Positions 34,497 to 43,008 of a stretch of DNA of 64,000 nt are shown in pieces (position 1 is the stretch's first letter; the number at the start of each line of letters is the position of its first letter). The position numbers were made by a program, and so were the translations under genes. The notes under the pieces are model-generated. The model was not told the origin of the DNA, made no database searches, and worked only from the letters and a program-made list of their open reading frames with translations. This stretch comes from Cryobacterium melibiosiphilum (GTDB lineage: Bacteria; Actinomycetota; Actinomycetes; Actinomycetales; Microbacteriaceae). The stretch spans positions 62,001-126,000 of the forward strand of contig NZ_QZVS01000090.1 in assembly GCF_003602235.1 (NCBI RefSeq), given 5' to 3'.

Positions 34497-36101
34497 ATGC
34501 CCCCCACCCGTTCGACCTCGTCCGACCCCGCCGCGGATCCCGACTTCGCCGAACGATACCGCGCGATGTCCTCGCGGGATACCCGTTTCGATGGGCAGTT
34601 CATCACCGGTGTGCATTCGACCGGCATCTACTGCCGGCCAAGCTGCCCGGCGACGACCCCGAAGGCCGCGAATGTCTCGTTCTATCTGACGAGCGCCGCC
34701 GCCCACGAGGCTGGGCTGCGCGCCTGCAAACGCTGTCTCCCCGATGCGGTTCCCGGGTCGCCGGCCTGGAACCTACGCGATGACCTCGCCGGCCGTGCGA
34801 TGCGCCTCATCGGCGACGGTCTCGTCGAGCGCGATGGTGTCGCCGGGCTCGCCGCCCGCCTCGGCTACACGCCCCGCCACCTCACCCGGGTGCTCGTCGC
34901 CGAACTCGGCGCCGGCCCCCTCGCCCTCGCCCGCGCCAATCGCGCCCAGACCGCCAGGATGCTGCTGGTGAACACCGAACTGCCCATCACCGACGTGGCC
35001 TTCGCCGCCGGGTTTGGCAGCGTGCGCCAGTTCAACGACACCATCACGGCCGTCTACGAACGCACGCCGACGGCGTTGCGACAGGGCGTGCGGCATCCGC
35101 TGCCCGCAGGCGCCGGCGGCCTGCGGGCCGGCGGTGATGAGACCGGCGGCACCGACACCGGCGGCACCCGCCTGACGATTCAGCTGCCCGTCCGAGGCCC
35201 GTTCGACGGCCTCGGCCTGTTGCGCTTTCTCGCGGCACGAGCGCTGCCCGGCATCGAGACCATCGAGCACACGGCGACGGATGCCGCCGCCCCCGTGACC
35301 GGCTACGGCCGCACGCTGCGCCTGCCGCACGGCCCGGCAACCATCGACCTGACGCTTGTTCCCGTCGGCGGTGGCACGGCCACCGCCCCGGGCGTGACCT
35401 GCTCCGTCTGGGTCAGCAGCCTGGCCGACCTGGCTCCGCTGGTCAGCCGGGTGCGTCGCCTGCTCGATCTCGACGCCGATGCGCTTGCCATTGACCGGGC
35501 GCTCGCGCAGGACCCGCTGCTGGCCCCGTTCGTCGCCCGCACCCCGGGCATCCGGGTTCCGGGCAGCACCGACCCGGAGGAGACGCTGTTTCGAGCGCTG
35601 ATCGGCCAGCAGGTGTCGGTCGCGGCCGCCCGCACCGCGCTCTCCCGGCTGTCGGCCGAGCTCGGCGAGGATCTCCCGGCCCCCGCGCACCGCGCCGGGT
35701 CCGGTGCCGGCCCCGGCCTGGTGCGCCTGTTTCCGACGGCGACGGCGATCGCCGACCACGGGCGCGCGGTGCTGCGTGGCCCCGCCGCGCGGGTGGCCAC
35801 GATCCTGCAGACGGCCGAGGCCCTCCGAACCGGAGAACTCGAGCTTTCGCCCGGCGACACCCGCGAAGACCTGTCGAAAAAGCTGCAGGCCCGGGCCGGA
35901 ATCGGGCCGTGGACCGCCGGCTATGTCGCGATGCGGGTGCTCGGCAGCCCGGACATTCTGCTCACGAGCGACCTGGCCCTGCGCCAGGGCGCCGGGCGTA
36001 TCGGCCTGCCGATCACGCCCGCTGCGCTCGCCGCCCACGGTGCCGCCTGGGCGCCGTGGCGCAGTTACGCCGGCATGCACCTGTGGAACGCCTACAAGTA
36101 G
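34497..36101 (+). CDS. Ada-AlkA fusion: methyl-phosphotriester sensor plus 3-methyladenine glycosylase
   Basis: A 534-residue DNA-repair protein. Residues 15-85 form the Ada zinc domain with Cys46, Cys50, Cys77 and Cys80 ([13 protein letters not shown]); Cys46 should accept the methyl group. Residues 95-190 are an AraC-type helix-turn-helix ([34 protein letters not shown]). Residues 220-340 match the AlkA N-terminal domain and 350-534 the HhH-GPD glycosylase ([39 protein letters not shown]). The O6-methylguanine transferase domain is missing. Start ATG 34497 is 6 nt after a GGGACG site. Confidence 0.92.
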   Translation: MPPTRSTSSDPAADPDFAERYRAMSSRDTRFDGQFITGVHSTGIYCRPSCPATTPKAANVSFYLTSAAAHEAGLRACKRCLPDAVPGSPAWNLRDDLAGRAMRLIGDGLVERDGVAGLAARLGYTPRHLTRVLVAELGAGPLALARANRAQTARMLLVNTELPITDVAFAAGFGSVRQFNDTITAVYERTPTALRQGVRHPLPAGAGGLRAGGDETGGTDTGGTRLTIQLPVRGPFDGLGLLRFLAARALPGIETIEHTATDAAAPVTGYGRTLRLPHGPATIDLTLVPVGGGTATAPGVTCSVWVSSLADLAPLVSRVRRLLDLDADALAIDRALAQDPLLAPFVARTPGIRVPGSTDPEETLFRALIGQQVSVAAARTALSRLSAELGEDLPAPAHRAGSGAGPGLVRLFPTATAIADHGRAVLRGPAARVATILQTAEALRTGELELSPGDTREDLSKKLQARAGIGPWTAGYVAMRVLGSPDILLTSDLALRQGAGRIGLPITPAALAAHGAAWAPWRSYAGMHLWNAYK

Positions 36102-36163
36102 TAGGCCTCGCAGCTGTCGGGTTTCCACAGGTAACCACGTCGGGGGCCGGATAGCCTAGGTAA

Positions 36164-37039
36164 GTGAAGTTTGCGCACCTGAAAGTCGAAGGCCAGTCCG
36201 CACCGAGGTTGGCGGTGACGATCGGGGACGCAGCACTGTTCCTCGACGACGTCATGCAGAACGCCCCTCGCGACCTGCAAGACCTGCTCGAAAAGGGCAG
36301 CCCCGAATACGAACGGGTGCAGACCAGCACCGCCGCCGCGATCAACCGCGGTGCCGCCCTGACGCCGATCGACGAGCTGCGCCACGCCTCGGCCGTGTTA
36401 CGTCCGCCGCAGATCATTGCGATCGGCGCGAACTACGCCGCCCACTCCTCCGAGCTGAGCCTGCGCCTCGAAACGGCGGCCACCGTGTTCTCGCTCTGGC
36501 CGAACTCGCTCACCGGGCACGGGGCCACCACGACCTGGCCCGCCGACCGCACCGGGCAGGTCGACTACGAGGCCGAACTCGGCGTCATCATCGGCCGCCC
36601 GGCACACCGTGTGTCGGTGGCGGATGCCCTCGACTACGTCTTCGGCTACACCGTCGTGAACGACATCACCGCGCGCGACCTGCAGTTCTCCGAAGCGCAG
36701 TGGTCCCGCTGCAAGTCCTTCGACGGGTTCACCCCCACCGGACCGATCGTCGTCACCGCCGACGAGATCGGCGACCCGCAGAACCTGTGGCTGACCACGC
36801 ACGTCGACGGACGCCTGCTGCAGGACGCATCGAGCGGTGACATGGTGCGTACCGTCGCCGAGATCATCTCCTACCTCTCCCAGACGGCGACGCTGCTGCC
36901 CGGCACGCTCATCTCGACCGGCAGCCCGGGAGGCGCCGGGTACAGCCGCAAGCCCCCGGTTTTTCTGCGTGAGGGTTCCACCGTCACGGTGGCGATCGAC
37001 AAGATCGGCCTCCTCACCACCCACTGCCGCGAAATCTAG
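36164..37039 (+). CDS. Fumarylacetoacetate hydrolase-family protein
   Basis: A 291-residue protein with the FAH fold: AIGANYAAHSSE, the metal ligands in DYEAELGVIIG, NDITARDLQF and SRCKSFDGFTPTGP, and LISTGSPGGAGYSRKPP. Members hydrolyse or decarboxylate aromatic-ring cleavage products or oxaloacetate-like acids; the exact substrate cannot be called. The GTG at 36164 has no Shine-Dalgarno, while TAGCCT lies at a -10 distance, so it may be translated leaderless. Confidence 0.87.
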   Translation: MKFAHLKVEGQSAPRLAVTIGDAALFLDDVMQNAPRDLQDLLEKGSPEYERVQTSTAAAINRGAALTPIDELRHASAVLRPPQIIAIGANYAAHSSELSLRLETAATVFSLWPNSLTGHGATTTWPADRTGQVDYEAELGVIIGRPAHRVSVADALDYVFGYTVVNDITARDLQFSEAQWSRCKSFDGFTPTGPIVVTADEIGDPQNLWLTTHVDGRLLQDASSGDMVRTVAEIISYLSQTATLLPGTLISTGSPGGAGYSRKPPVFLREGSTVTVAIDKIGLLTTHCREI

Positions 37040-37082
37040 CCCGCCCTCACTTCGCACCCTCCGTTTCTTGAGTGAGCAGATT

Positions 37083-37144
37083 TCGCGAGTGAGCAGTTTA
37101 TGCACTTCCCGCGCTCGGGAAGTGCATAAACCGCTCACTCGCGA
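37083..37144. repeat. 62-nt palindromic element, copy A
   Basis: A 62-nt inverted repeat with 29-nt arms and a CGCT loop. The outer part is TCGCGAGTGAGCAG and the inner part ATGCACTTCCCG. There is one mismatch in the stem. Between the FAH-family gene (+) and the permease gene (-). Compared with copies B and C it has paired substitutions on both arms. Confidence 0.95.
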
Positions 37145-37158
37145 GAGTGTCAGCGCGC

Positions 37159-38724
37159 TCAGTCGCGATCGTCGGGGGCGCGGAAGACCTCTTTCTCCAT
37201 CGCGTCGTACCCTTCGGCCTGCGGGTCGCGGTGTGCGCCGCCCGAAAGCGCGTACTCCTCCTCCGGGGAGAGCACCAGTCGGGTGCGCCCGAACAGGGCG
37301 AACAGGCCGAGTCCGATCACGTAGACCACGGCGATCGCCACGATCGCGGGGCGGAAGATGTCGTTGAGCAGAAAACCGAGGAAGATCGCGGCCGCGATCA
37401 CCCCCGCGACGATGGCGCCCCAGACGCCGGTCGGGCTGCGGTACGGGCGCGGGGCATCCGCTAGATTGCGACGCAGCAGCACGAACGACACCATCTGCAG
37501 CAGGTAGGCGAGCACCGCGCCCCACACCGCGATGTTGAGCACGATCGCGCCGCCCGAGCCGGCCGCCCCGCCGGTGAACTGCACGACGAGCAGGGCGACG
37601 AATCCGATGAGCGCCCCGACCAGCAGCGCGACCCACGGGGTCTGCCGGGCACCGGTCAACGAGAGAACCTTGGGGTAGTACCCGGCGCGACTGAGCGAGT
37701 ACATGTTGCGGCCGTAGGCGAACATGATGCCCTGAAGCGACGCGAGCAGCCCGATCAGAGCGAAGGCGCTGAGCACCGCGGCGAGCCCCTCGGGCAACAC
37801 GGCACGAAATCCGTCGAGCAACGGTTCACCGGAGGTGCCGAGCGCAGCCGAACCGGTGAGCCCCGGATTCAGCACGAGCACCACCGCGCCGCAGGCCACG
37901 AGGGTGACCATGCCGAGCACGCCGGCGCGCGGAATGTCTCGGCTCGGATCGTGGGCCTCTTCGGCCGCGAGCGGTAACTCTTCAATGCCGAGGAAGAACC
38001 ACATCGCAAACGGCAGGGCGAACAGGATCGGCAGCACGCCGTGCGGCAGAAACTCGCTCTGGCCGGGGTCCGGTGGAATATCGTACAGGTTCGCGACGCT
38101 CCACTGCCCCGAGAATACGGCGATGACGGCGAAGATTGCCAAGATGCCGATGGAGAGGAACGACACGATGATCGCAAAGCGGAACGACACGGATGCCCCG
38201 GCGGTGTTGAGCAGAATGAAGATCGCATAGAGCACAATCCACCACACCCACTCCGGCAGCACAAAGTTGAACAGCACCTCGGTGATGCCGTTGGCATAGG
38301 AGGCCGAGAAGAACACGATCACGGCGGTCGTGGCCACGTATTCGATGGTTTCGGCGAGGCCGGTCACGAAACCGCCCCACGGTCCCATCGCCGCGCGGGC
38401 GAAGGAGTACGCGCCGCCGGTGTGCGGCATCGCGGCGGACATCTCACCAATCGAGAACAGCATGGTGAAGTACATCACCACCACGATCACGAAGGCGATG
38501 AGCATGCCGCCGAACCCGGCGGAGTCGAGGCCGAAGTTCCAGCCCGAGAAATCGCCGGAGATGACCGCGGCGATGCCGATGCCCCAGATGCCCCAGAAGC
38601 CGGCCGTGCGCTTCAGGCTGCGCTTGTCGAAGTAGCCTGCCTCGGCCGGCCGGTAGCTGACACCCGACACGCTGCGCCCGGGGCGCGGTGTTCGGGCGGA
38701 TTCCTCGGACGCTGGTGTGGACAT
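37159..38724 (-). CDS. Ethanolamine permease-like APC transporter
   Basis: A 521-residue APC transporter with the features of the ethanolamine permease group: the start FDKRSLKRTAGFWGIWGIGI, then AAVISGDFSGWNFGLDSAGF, TGGAYSFARAAMGPWGGFV and MWFFLGIEELPLAAEEAHDP. About twelve membrane segments. ATG 38724 has GAGGAA eight nucleotides upstream. It is divergent from the glutamine-synthetase-like operon, which in other actinobacteria links such permeases to gamma-glutamylation of ethanolamine or polyamines. Confidence 0.88.
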   Translation of the reverse strand: MSTPASEESARTPRPGRSVSGVSYRPAEAGYFDKRSLKRTAGFWGIWGIGIAAVISGDFSGWNFGLDSAGFGGMLIAFVIVVVMYFTMLFSIGEMSAAMPHTGGAYSFARAAMGPWGGFVTGLAETIEYVATTAVIVFFSASYANGITEVLFNFVLPEWVWWIVLYAIFILLNTAGASVSFRFAIIVSFLSIGILAIFAVIAVFSGQWSVANLYDIPPDPGQSEFLPHGVLPILFALPFAMWFFLGIEELPLAAEEAHDPSRDIPRAGVLGMVTLVACGAVVLVLNPGLTGSAALGTSGEPLLDGFRAVLPEGLAAVLSAFALIGLLASLQGIMFAYGRNMYSLSRAGYYPKVLSLTGARQTPWVALLVGALIGFVALLVVQFTGGAAGSGGAIVLNIAVWGAVLAYLLQMVSFVLLRRNLADAPRPYRSPTGVWGAIVAGVIAAAIFLGFLLNDIFRPAIVAIAVVYVIGLGLFALFGRTRLVLSPEEEYALSGGAHRDPQAEGYDAMEKEVFRAPDDRD

Positions 38725-38887
38725 GGAGTTCCTCACTGAAAGTCGGCGAGCACGGGGGTAACGGCCAAACCTGTTCTGCCCTTTCCTGCCGCCGAGTGTA
38801 CGACGATCAGCCCGTCGCCGCGCGAATTCCTGTGCTGTAATGGTCGCGTTCCCGCCGTGCACCCGACTGCATTCCGAGGAGAAAATC

Positions 38888-40294
38888 ATGCTGGATCCGC
38901 GTTCCGTCCCGGCCTATCGTGGCGAGGCCACGACCCGGCCGGGCTACCTCGGCCTCGACGCCCTGACCGACCTGGTCGCCGCCGGCACGATCGACACCGT
39001 GATCGTCGCCTTCACCGACATGCAGGGCCGGCTGGTCGGAAAACGCGTCTCGGCGCGGTTGTTCCTCGAGGAAGTGCGCGAACACGGCGCCGAATGCTGC
39101 AATTACCTGCTCGCCGTCGACGTGGACATGAACACCGTCGACGGCTACGCGATGTCCAGTTGGTCGCGCGGCTACGGCGACATGGCGATGATCCCCGACC
39201 TCACGACGCTGCGCCTGGCTCCCTGGCTCCCGGGCACGGCCCTCGTCACCGCCGACCTGCAGTGGCAGGACGCCCGGCCCGTCGTTGCCAGCCCGCGGCA
39301 GATCCTGCAGAAGCAGCTGGCCCGGCTGCACAGTCGCGGCCTGACCGCCCTGGTCGGCACGGAGCTCGAGTTCCTCGTTTTCGACGACGACTACCGCACG
39401 GCCTGGCGTAAGGGCTACCGCGACCTCACTCCCGGCAGCGACTACAACGTGGACTACGCCCTGCTCGCGTCGACGCGGATGGAACCACTGTTGCGGGACA
39501 TCCGCCTCGCCATGGACGGCGCGGGAATGTACTGCGAGGGGGTGAAGGGCGAGTGCAATCTCGGCCAGCAGGAGATCGCGTTCCGCTACGCGGATGCCCT
39601 CACCACCTGCGACAACCACTCAATCTATAAAAATGGGGCAAAAGAGATCGCCGCTGAACACGGCAAGAGCCTCACCTTCATGGCCAAGTTCAACGAGCGC
39701 GAGGGCAACAGCTGTCACATCCACATCAGCCTGCGCGACGAGGACGGTTCACCGATTTTCGCTCAGGCGGATGCCGAACACGGCATGTCAACGCTGTTCC
39801 GGCAGTTTGTGGCCGGCCAGCTCGCCGCCATGCGCGAGCTCACCCTGTTCTCAGCCCCCAACATCAACTCGTACAAACGCTATGTCGACGGCAGCTTCGC
39901 GCCGACGGCGATCGTGTGGGGCCTCGACAATCGAACCTGCGCCCTGCGCGTGGTGGGCCACGGGGCGAGCCTGCGCGTGGAAAACCGGGTGCCGGGCGGC
40001 GACGTGAACCAGTACCTCGCGGTCAGCGCCCTCATCGCGGCCGGCCTGTACGGCATCGAGAACGAACTCGAGCTGGAGCCGGCGTTCCCCGGCAACGCAT
40101 ATTCGAGCGCGGCCGACCGCGTGCCGTCTACGCTGCGGGCCGCCGTCGGAGCCTTCGCCACCTCGACGGTGGCCCGGGAAGCGTTTGGCGATGAGGTCGT
40201 CGAGCACTACCTGAACAATGCCCGGGTGGAGCTGGCCGCCTTCGATGCGGCCGTGACGGACTGGGAGCGGGTGCGCGGTTTTGAACGGCTCTGA
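38888..40294 (+). CDS. Glutamine synthetase-like gamma-glutamyl ligase
   Basis: A 468-residue GS-I-fold enzyme. The Mg and substrate motifs are GTELEFLVFDDD, VKGECNLGQQEIAFRYADAL, NSCHIHISLRDEDG, APNINSYKRYV and RVVGHGASLRVENRVPG. These match the GlnA2/3/4 and PuuA group that add glutamate to polyamines or ethanolamine rather than ammonia. The ATG at 38888 is supported by GAGGAGA; it opens an operon with an overlapping amidotransferase-type hydrolase and an SDR. Confidence 0.9.
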   Translation: MLDPRSVPAYRGEATTRPGYLGLDALTDLVAAGTIDTVIVAFTDMQGRLVGKRVSARLFLEEVREHGAECCNYLLAVDVDMNTVDGYAMSSWSRGYGDMAMIPDLTTLRLAPWLPGTALVTADLQWQDARPVVASPRQILQKQLARLHSRGLTALVGTELEFLVFDDDYRTAWRKGYRDLTPGSDYNVDYALLASTRMEPLLRDIRLAMDGAGMYCEGVKGECNLGQQEIAFRYADALTTCDNHSIYKNGAKEIAAEHGKSLTFMAKFNEREGNSCHIHISLRDEDGSPIFAQADAEHGMSTLFRQFVAGQLAAMRELTLFSAPNINSYKRYVDGSFAPTAIVWGLDNRTCALRVVGHGASLRVENRVPGGDVNQYLAVSALIAAGLYGIENELELEPAFPGNAYSSAADRVPSTLRAAVGAFATSTVAREAFGDEVVEHYLNNARVELAAFDAAVTDWERVRGFERL

Positions 40295-41102
40295 GCGGCG
40301 CCTCACTGAGGACGACACGCCGCTGATCGGCGTGACGACCTACCGCGAAATCGCGAGCACCGGGGTCTGGACCGTGCCGGCCGCCTTTCTGCCCGCCAGC
40401 TACCTCGATTCGGTCACCCGCGCGGGCGGCGTGGCGGTGCTGCTGCCGCCTCAGCCGACCTCCCCCGCAATCGTCGCCCGGGTGCTCGAGGGCCTCGATG
40501 GCCTGGTCTGTACCGGCGGTCGGGACATCGACCCGGCCCGCTACGGCAAGGTGAGGCATCCGCAGACCGACAGCCCGCGGCACGACCGCGACGCCTGGGA
40601 GGCTGAGCTGCTCAGCCAGGCCATCGCGCGCGACCTGCCCTTCCTCGGCATCTGCCGCGGCGCCCAGCTGCTCAACGTCGTGTGCCGCGGCACCCTGCAC
40701 CAGCACGTGCCCGACATCGTCGGCACCGAGAGCTACCGGACCGGCGACGGGGTCTACGGCAGCGTGTCGGTCGACGTCGCCCCGGGCTCCCGGCTGCACG
40801 CCCTGATCGGAACGGATGCCGCACTTCCCACACCGGCGCAGGTTGCCGTCTACCATCACCAGGCCATCGACGAGCTTGGCGCCGACCTCACCGTCACCGC
40901 CCGCGCCGCTGACGGAATCGTGCAGGCGATCGAGCTGGCCGGAGCGACGTTTGGGATCGCGGTGCAGTGGCATCCCGAGGAACAGGCGGACGACATCCGC
41001 CTGTTCGTGGGCCTCGTGACGGCGGCTGCGACGTACCGGGCCCGGAAAGAGACGAATCAGGCACCGAATCAGGCACCGCTGACAGGCAGGAGTACACCAT
41101 GA
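40281..41102 (+). CDS. Gamma-glutamyl-gamma-aminobutyrate hydrolase-like (class I amidotransferase)
   Basis: A 273-residue class I glutamine amidotransferase-type hydrolase. The nucleophile Cys is in LGICRGAQLLNV and the His-Glu pair in AVQWHPEEQ. PuuD-type enzymes cleave a gamma-glutamyl bond. The start is a TTG at 40281 within the last codons of the ligase gene, preceded by a GGGAG-like run; the frame is otherwise closed. Its stop overlaps the SDR start (ATGA). Confidence 0.88.
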   Translation: MNGSERRLTEDDTPLIGVTTYREIASTGVWTVPAAFLPASYLDSVTRAGGVAVLLPPQPTSPAIVARVLEGLDGLVCTGGRDIDPARYGKVRHPQTDSPRHDRDAWEAELLSQAIARDLPFLGICRGAQLLNVVCRGTLHQHVPDIVGTESYRTGDGVYGSVSVDVAPGSRLHALIGTDAALPTPAQVAVYHHQAIDELGADLTVTARAADGIVQAIELAGATFGIAVQWHPEEQADDIRLFVGLVTAAATYRARKETNQAPNQAPLTGRSTP

Positions 41103-41887
41103 GCCCCTCCGCGAGCGATCTCACCCAGCGGCTGCGTGGCCGCATCGCCGTGATCACCGGCGGTGCCGGCGGAATCGGGCTCGCGACCGCGCGCCGGTTC
41201 GCGGCCGAAGGCGCCACCGTGGTGATCGGCGACGTCGACGAGACGGCCGGGCTGCGCGCCGCCGACCAGGTCAACGGGTTGTTCGTAAAGGTCGACGTGA
41301 CCAGTCAGGACGAGGTCGACGCCCTGTTCGACACCACCTACCTGCTCTACGGAGCGGTGGACGTGGCGTTCAACAATGCCGGCATCTCCCCCACCGACGA
41401 CGCCTCGATCGAGTCGACGGAGCTGCCGGCCTGGCAACGCGTGCAGGACGTCAATCTCACCTCGGTGTACCTCTGCTCCCGGGCGGCGCTGCGCTACATG
41501 ACCCGGCAGGGTCGCGGATCGATCATCAACACCGCGAGTTTCGTGGCCGTGATGGGGTCAGCCACGAGCCAGATCTCCTACACGGCATCCAAGGGTGGAG
41601 TGCTCGCCCTCAGTCGCGAGCTCGGTGTGCAGTTCGCGCGCCGGGGCATCCGGGTGAATGCCCTCTGCCCGGGACCGGTGAATACGCCGCTGCTGCAGGA
41701 GTTGTTCGCGAAGGACCCCCAGGCGGCCGCCCGCCGCCTGGTGCACGTGCCGATGGGCCGCTTCGCCGAGCCAGAGGAGGTCGCCGCCGCCGTCGCATTC
41801 CTCGCAAGCGATGACAGCTCCTTCATCACGGCCAGCACCTTCTTGGTCGACGGCGGCATCAGTTCCGCGTACACCACCCCGTTCTAG
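41099..41887 (+). CDS. Short-chain dehydrogenase/reductase
   Basis: A 262-residue classical SDR. TGGAGGIGLATARRF binds NAD(P), VDVAFNNAGISP follows, catalytic Ser is in INTASFVAVMG and catalytic Tyr-x-x-x-Lys is YTASKGG. It is the third gene of the gamma-glutamyl operon and may oxidise an alcohol intermediate such as gamma-glutamylethanolamide, which is inference. AGGAG precedes the ATG at 41099. Confidence 0.88.
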   Translation: MSPSASDLTQRLRGRIAVITGGAGGIGLATARRFAAEGATVVIGDVDETAGLRAADQVNGLFVKVDVTSQDEVDALFDTTYLLYGAVDVAFNNAGISPTDDASIESTELPAWQRVQDVNLTSVYLCSRAALRYMTRQGRGSIINTASFVAVMGSATSQISYTASKGGVLALSRELGVQFARRGIRVNALCPGPVNTPLLQELFAKDPQAAARRLVHVPMGRFAEPEEVAAAVAFLASDDSSFITASTFLVDGGISSAYTTPF

Positions 41888-41902
41888 AACGTCGTCCCAG
41901 TC

Positions 41903-41964
41903 TCGCGAGTGAGCAATAAATGCACTTCCCGTGCCCGGGAAGTGCATTTATTGCTCACTCGCGA
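41903..41964. repeat. 62-nt palindromic element, copy B (upstream of nuclease gene)
   Basis: A perfect 62-nt palindrome with 29-nt arms and a TGCC loop. Outer sequence TCGCGAGTGAGCAATAAA, inner ATGCACTTCCCG. It lies 15 bases after the SDR stop and 67 bases before the nuclease gene start. Identical to copy C except for the loop and one outer base. Confidence 0.97.
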
Positions 41965-42031
41965 AGTGGAGGCTCAGGTTGGGCTGTGGAGAACCGTCGT
42001 CGAACCGCCGCGCGGGGGCACTGTGGGTGGC

Positions 42032-42952
42032 ATGCCTCGACTCGTTCCGCTCCCCGACGACTTTCGTTCGCGACCGTTCTCGACGCGGGAAGCGCGTGCA
42101 CGCGGGGTTTCCCTCGGGCGGCTGCGCAGCGCCGACCTGCTCAAGCCCTTTCCGGCCGTTCGAGAGGTTCGGACACCGACGCCCTCGATCGATACCGCCT
42201 GCGCGAGCTACGGCGAGCGGATGCCGCCAAGCCAATCGTTCAGCCACGCCACGGCCGCACGGTTGCACGGCCTGCCGCTGCCGCGGCGGGTGCAGGCCGC
42301 GGGCGTGATCGAGGTGAGTGTGGAGCTACCGGGCCAGTGTCCGCGGGTCGTGGGGGTTCGCGGGCATCGGGTCACGGCGGGCAGCGTCAGAACGGTGCTG
42401 GTGCGGGGGTTCCGGGTGGCCGCGCCGGTGGACACGTGGTGCCAGCTCGCATCCGTTCTTTCGCTCGACGAATTGATCGTCGTCGGTGACGCACTCGTCC
42501 GGCGCCAGAGCCCGCCCGCCACGCTGCCAGAATTGCGAGCAGCCGTCGCGGACTTCGCCGGGCATCGCGGGGCGAAAAAACTGCGCGAGGCCCTGATCTG
42601 GGTGCGCGCCGGGGTGGATTCACCTCGGGAGACCGAGCTGCGCCTGCTGCTCGTGCGCGCAGGGCTGCCCGAACCCGAAATCAACGGCATCATCCGCAAC
42701 CGGCTCGGCGTCAAGATCGCGACCGGAGACATCGTGTACCGGCGCTACAAAGTACTCGTGGAATATGACGGCGGCCAGCACCGCACCGACGAGGAGCAAT
42801 ATCACTGGGACGTCGACCGTCTCGATGCGATCATGGCCGAGGGGTGGCGGGTGATCCGCATCAACAAGTCCCACCTGCGCACACGCAACCGCGCCGTGTT
42901 CAAGGTCGAGAAAGCGCTCACGTCGGCGGGCTGGGTTCATGGCCGCGAGTGA
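42032..42952 (+). CDS. Vsr/DUF559-like nuclease domain protein framed by palindromes
   Basis: A 306-residue protein. The N-terminal 60 residues (LPDDFRSRPFSTREARARGV and SLGRLRSADLLKPF) look like the helix-turn-helix start seen in AbiEi-type proteins. Residues 195-295 carry a PD-(D/E)XK-like core: Glu200/Glu202 in PRETELRLLL, Asp233 in TGDIVYRRY, Glu244 and Asp246 in VLVEYDGGQHR and the ending strand GWRVIRINKSHL. This is the Vsr/DUF559 group of small nucleases. ATG 42032 is the first start with family-like sequence. The stop codon lies inside palindrome C. The physiological target is unknown. Confidence 0.8.
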   Translation: MPRLVPLPDDFRSRPFSTREARARGVSLGRLRSADLLKPFPAVREVRTPTPSIDTACASYGERMPPSQSFSHATAARLHGLPLPRRVQAAGVIEVSVELPGQCPRVVGVRGHRVTAGSVRTVLVRGFRVAAPVDTWCQLASVLSLDELIVVGDALVRRQSPPATLPELRAAVADFAGHRGAKKLREALIWVRAGVDSPRETELRLLLVRAGLPEPEINGIIRNRLGVKIATGDIVYRRYKVLVEYDGGQHRTDEEQYHWDVDRLDAIMAEGWRVIRINKSHLRTRNRAVFKVEKALTSAGWVHGRE

Positions 42953-43004
42953 GCAATAAATGCACTTCCCGAGCCCGGGAAGTGCATTTATTGCTCACTC
43001 GCGA
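42943..43004. repeat. 62-nt palindromic element, copy C (overlaps nuclease stop)
   Basis: A 62-nt palindrome with arms identical to copy B apart from an unpaired outermost base, and an AGCC loop. The nuclease gene stop codon (42950-42952) uses the TGA of GAGTGAGCAA within the left arm. It is between the nuclease gene (+) and the permease gene (-). Confidence 0.95.
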
Positions 43005-43008
43005 GAAA

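Noticed and set aside
41909-42031. N-terminal extension of the nuclease protein starting in palindrome B
   Set aside because: The added 41 residues come mostly from the palindrome and a spacer and do not match nuclease family starts.
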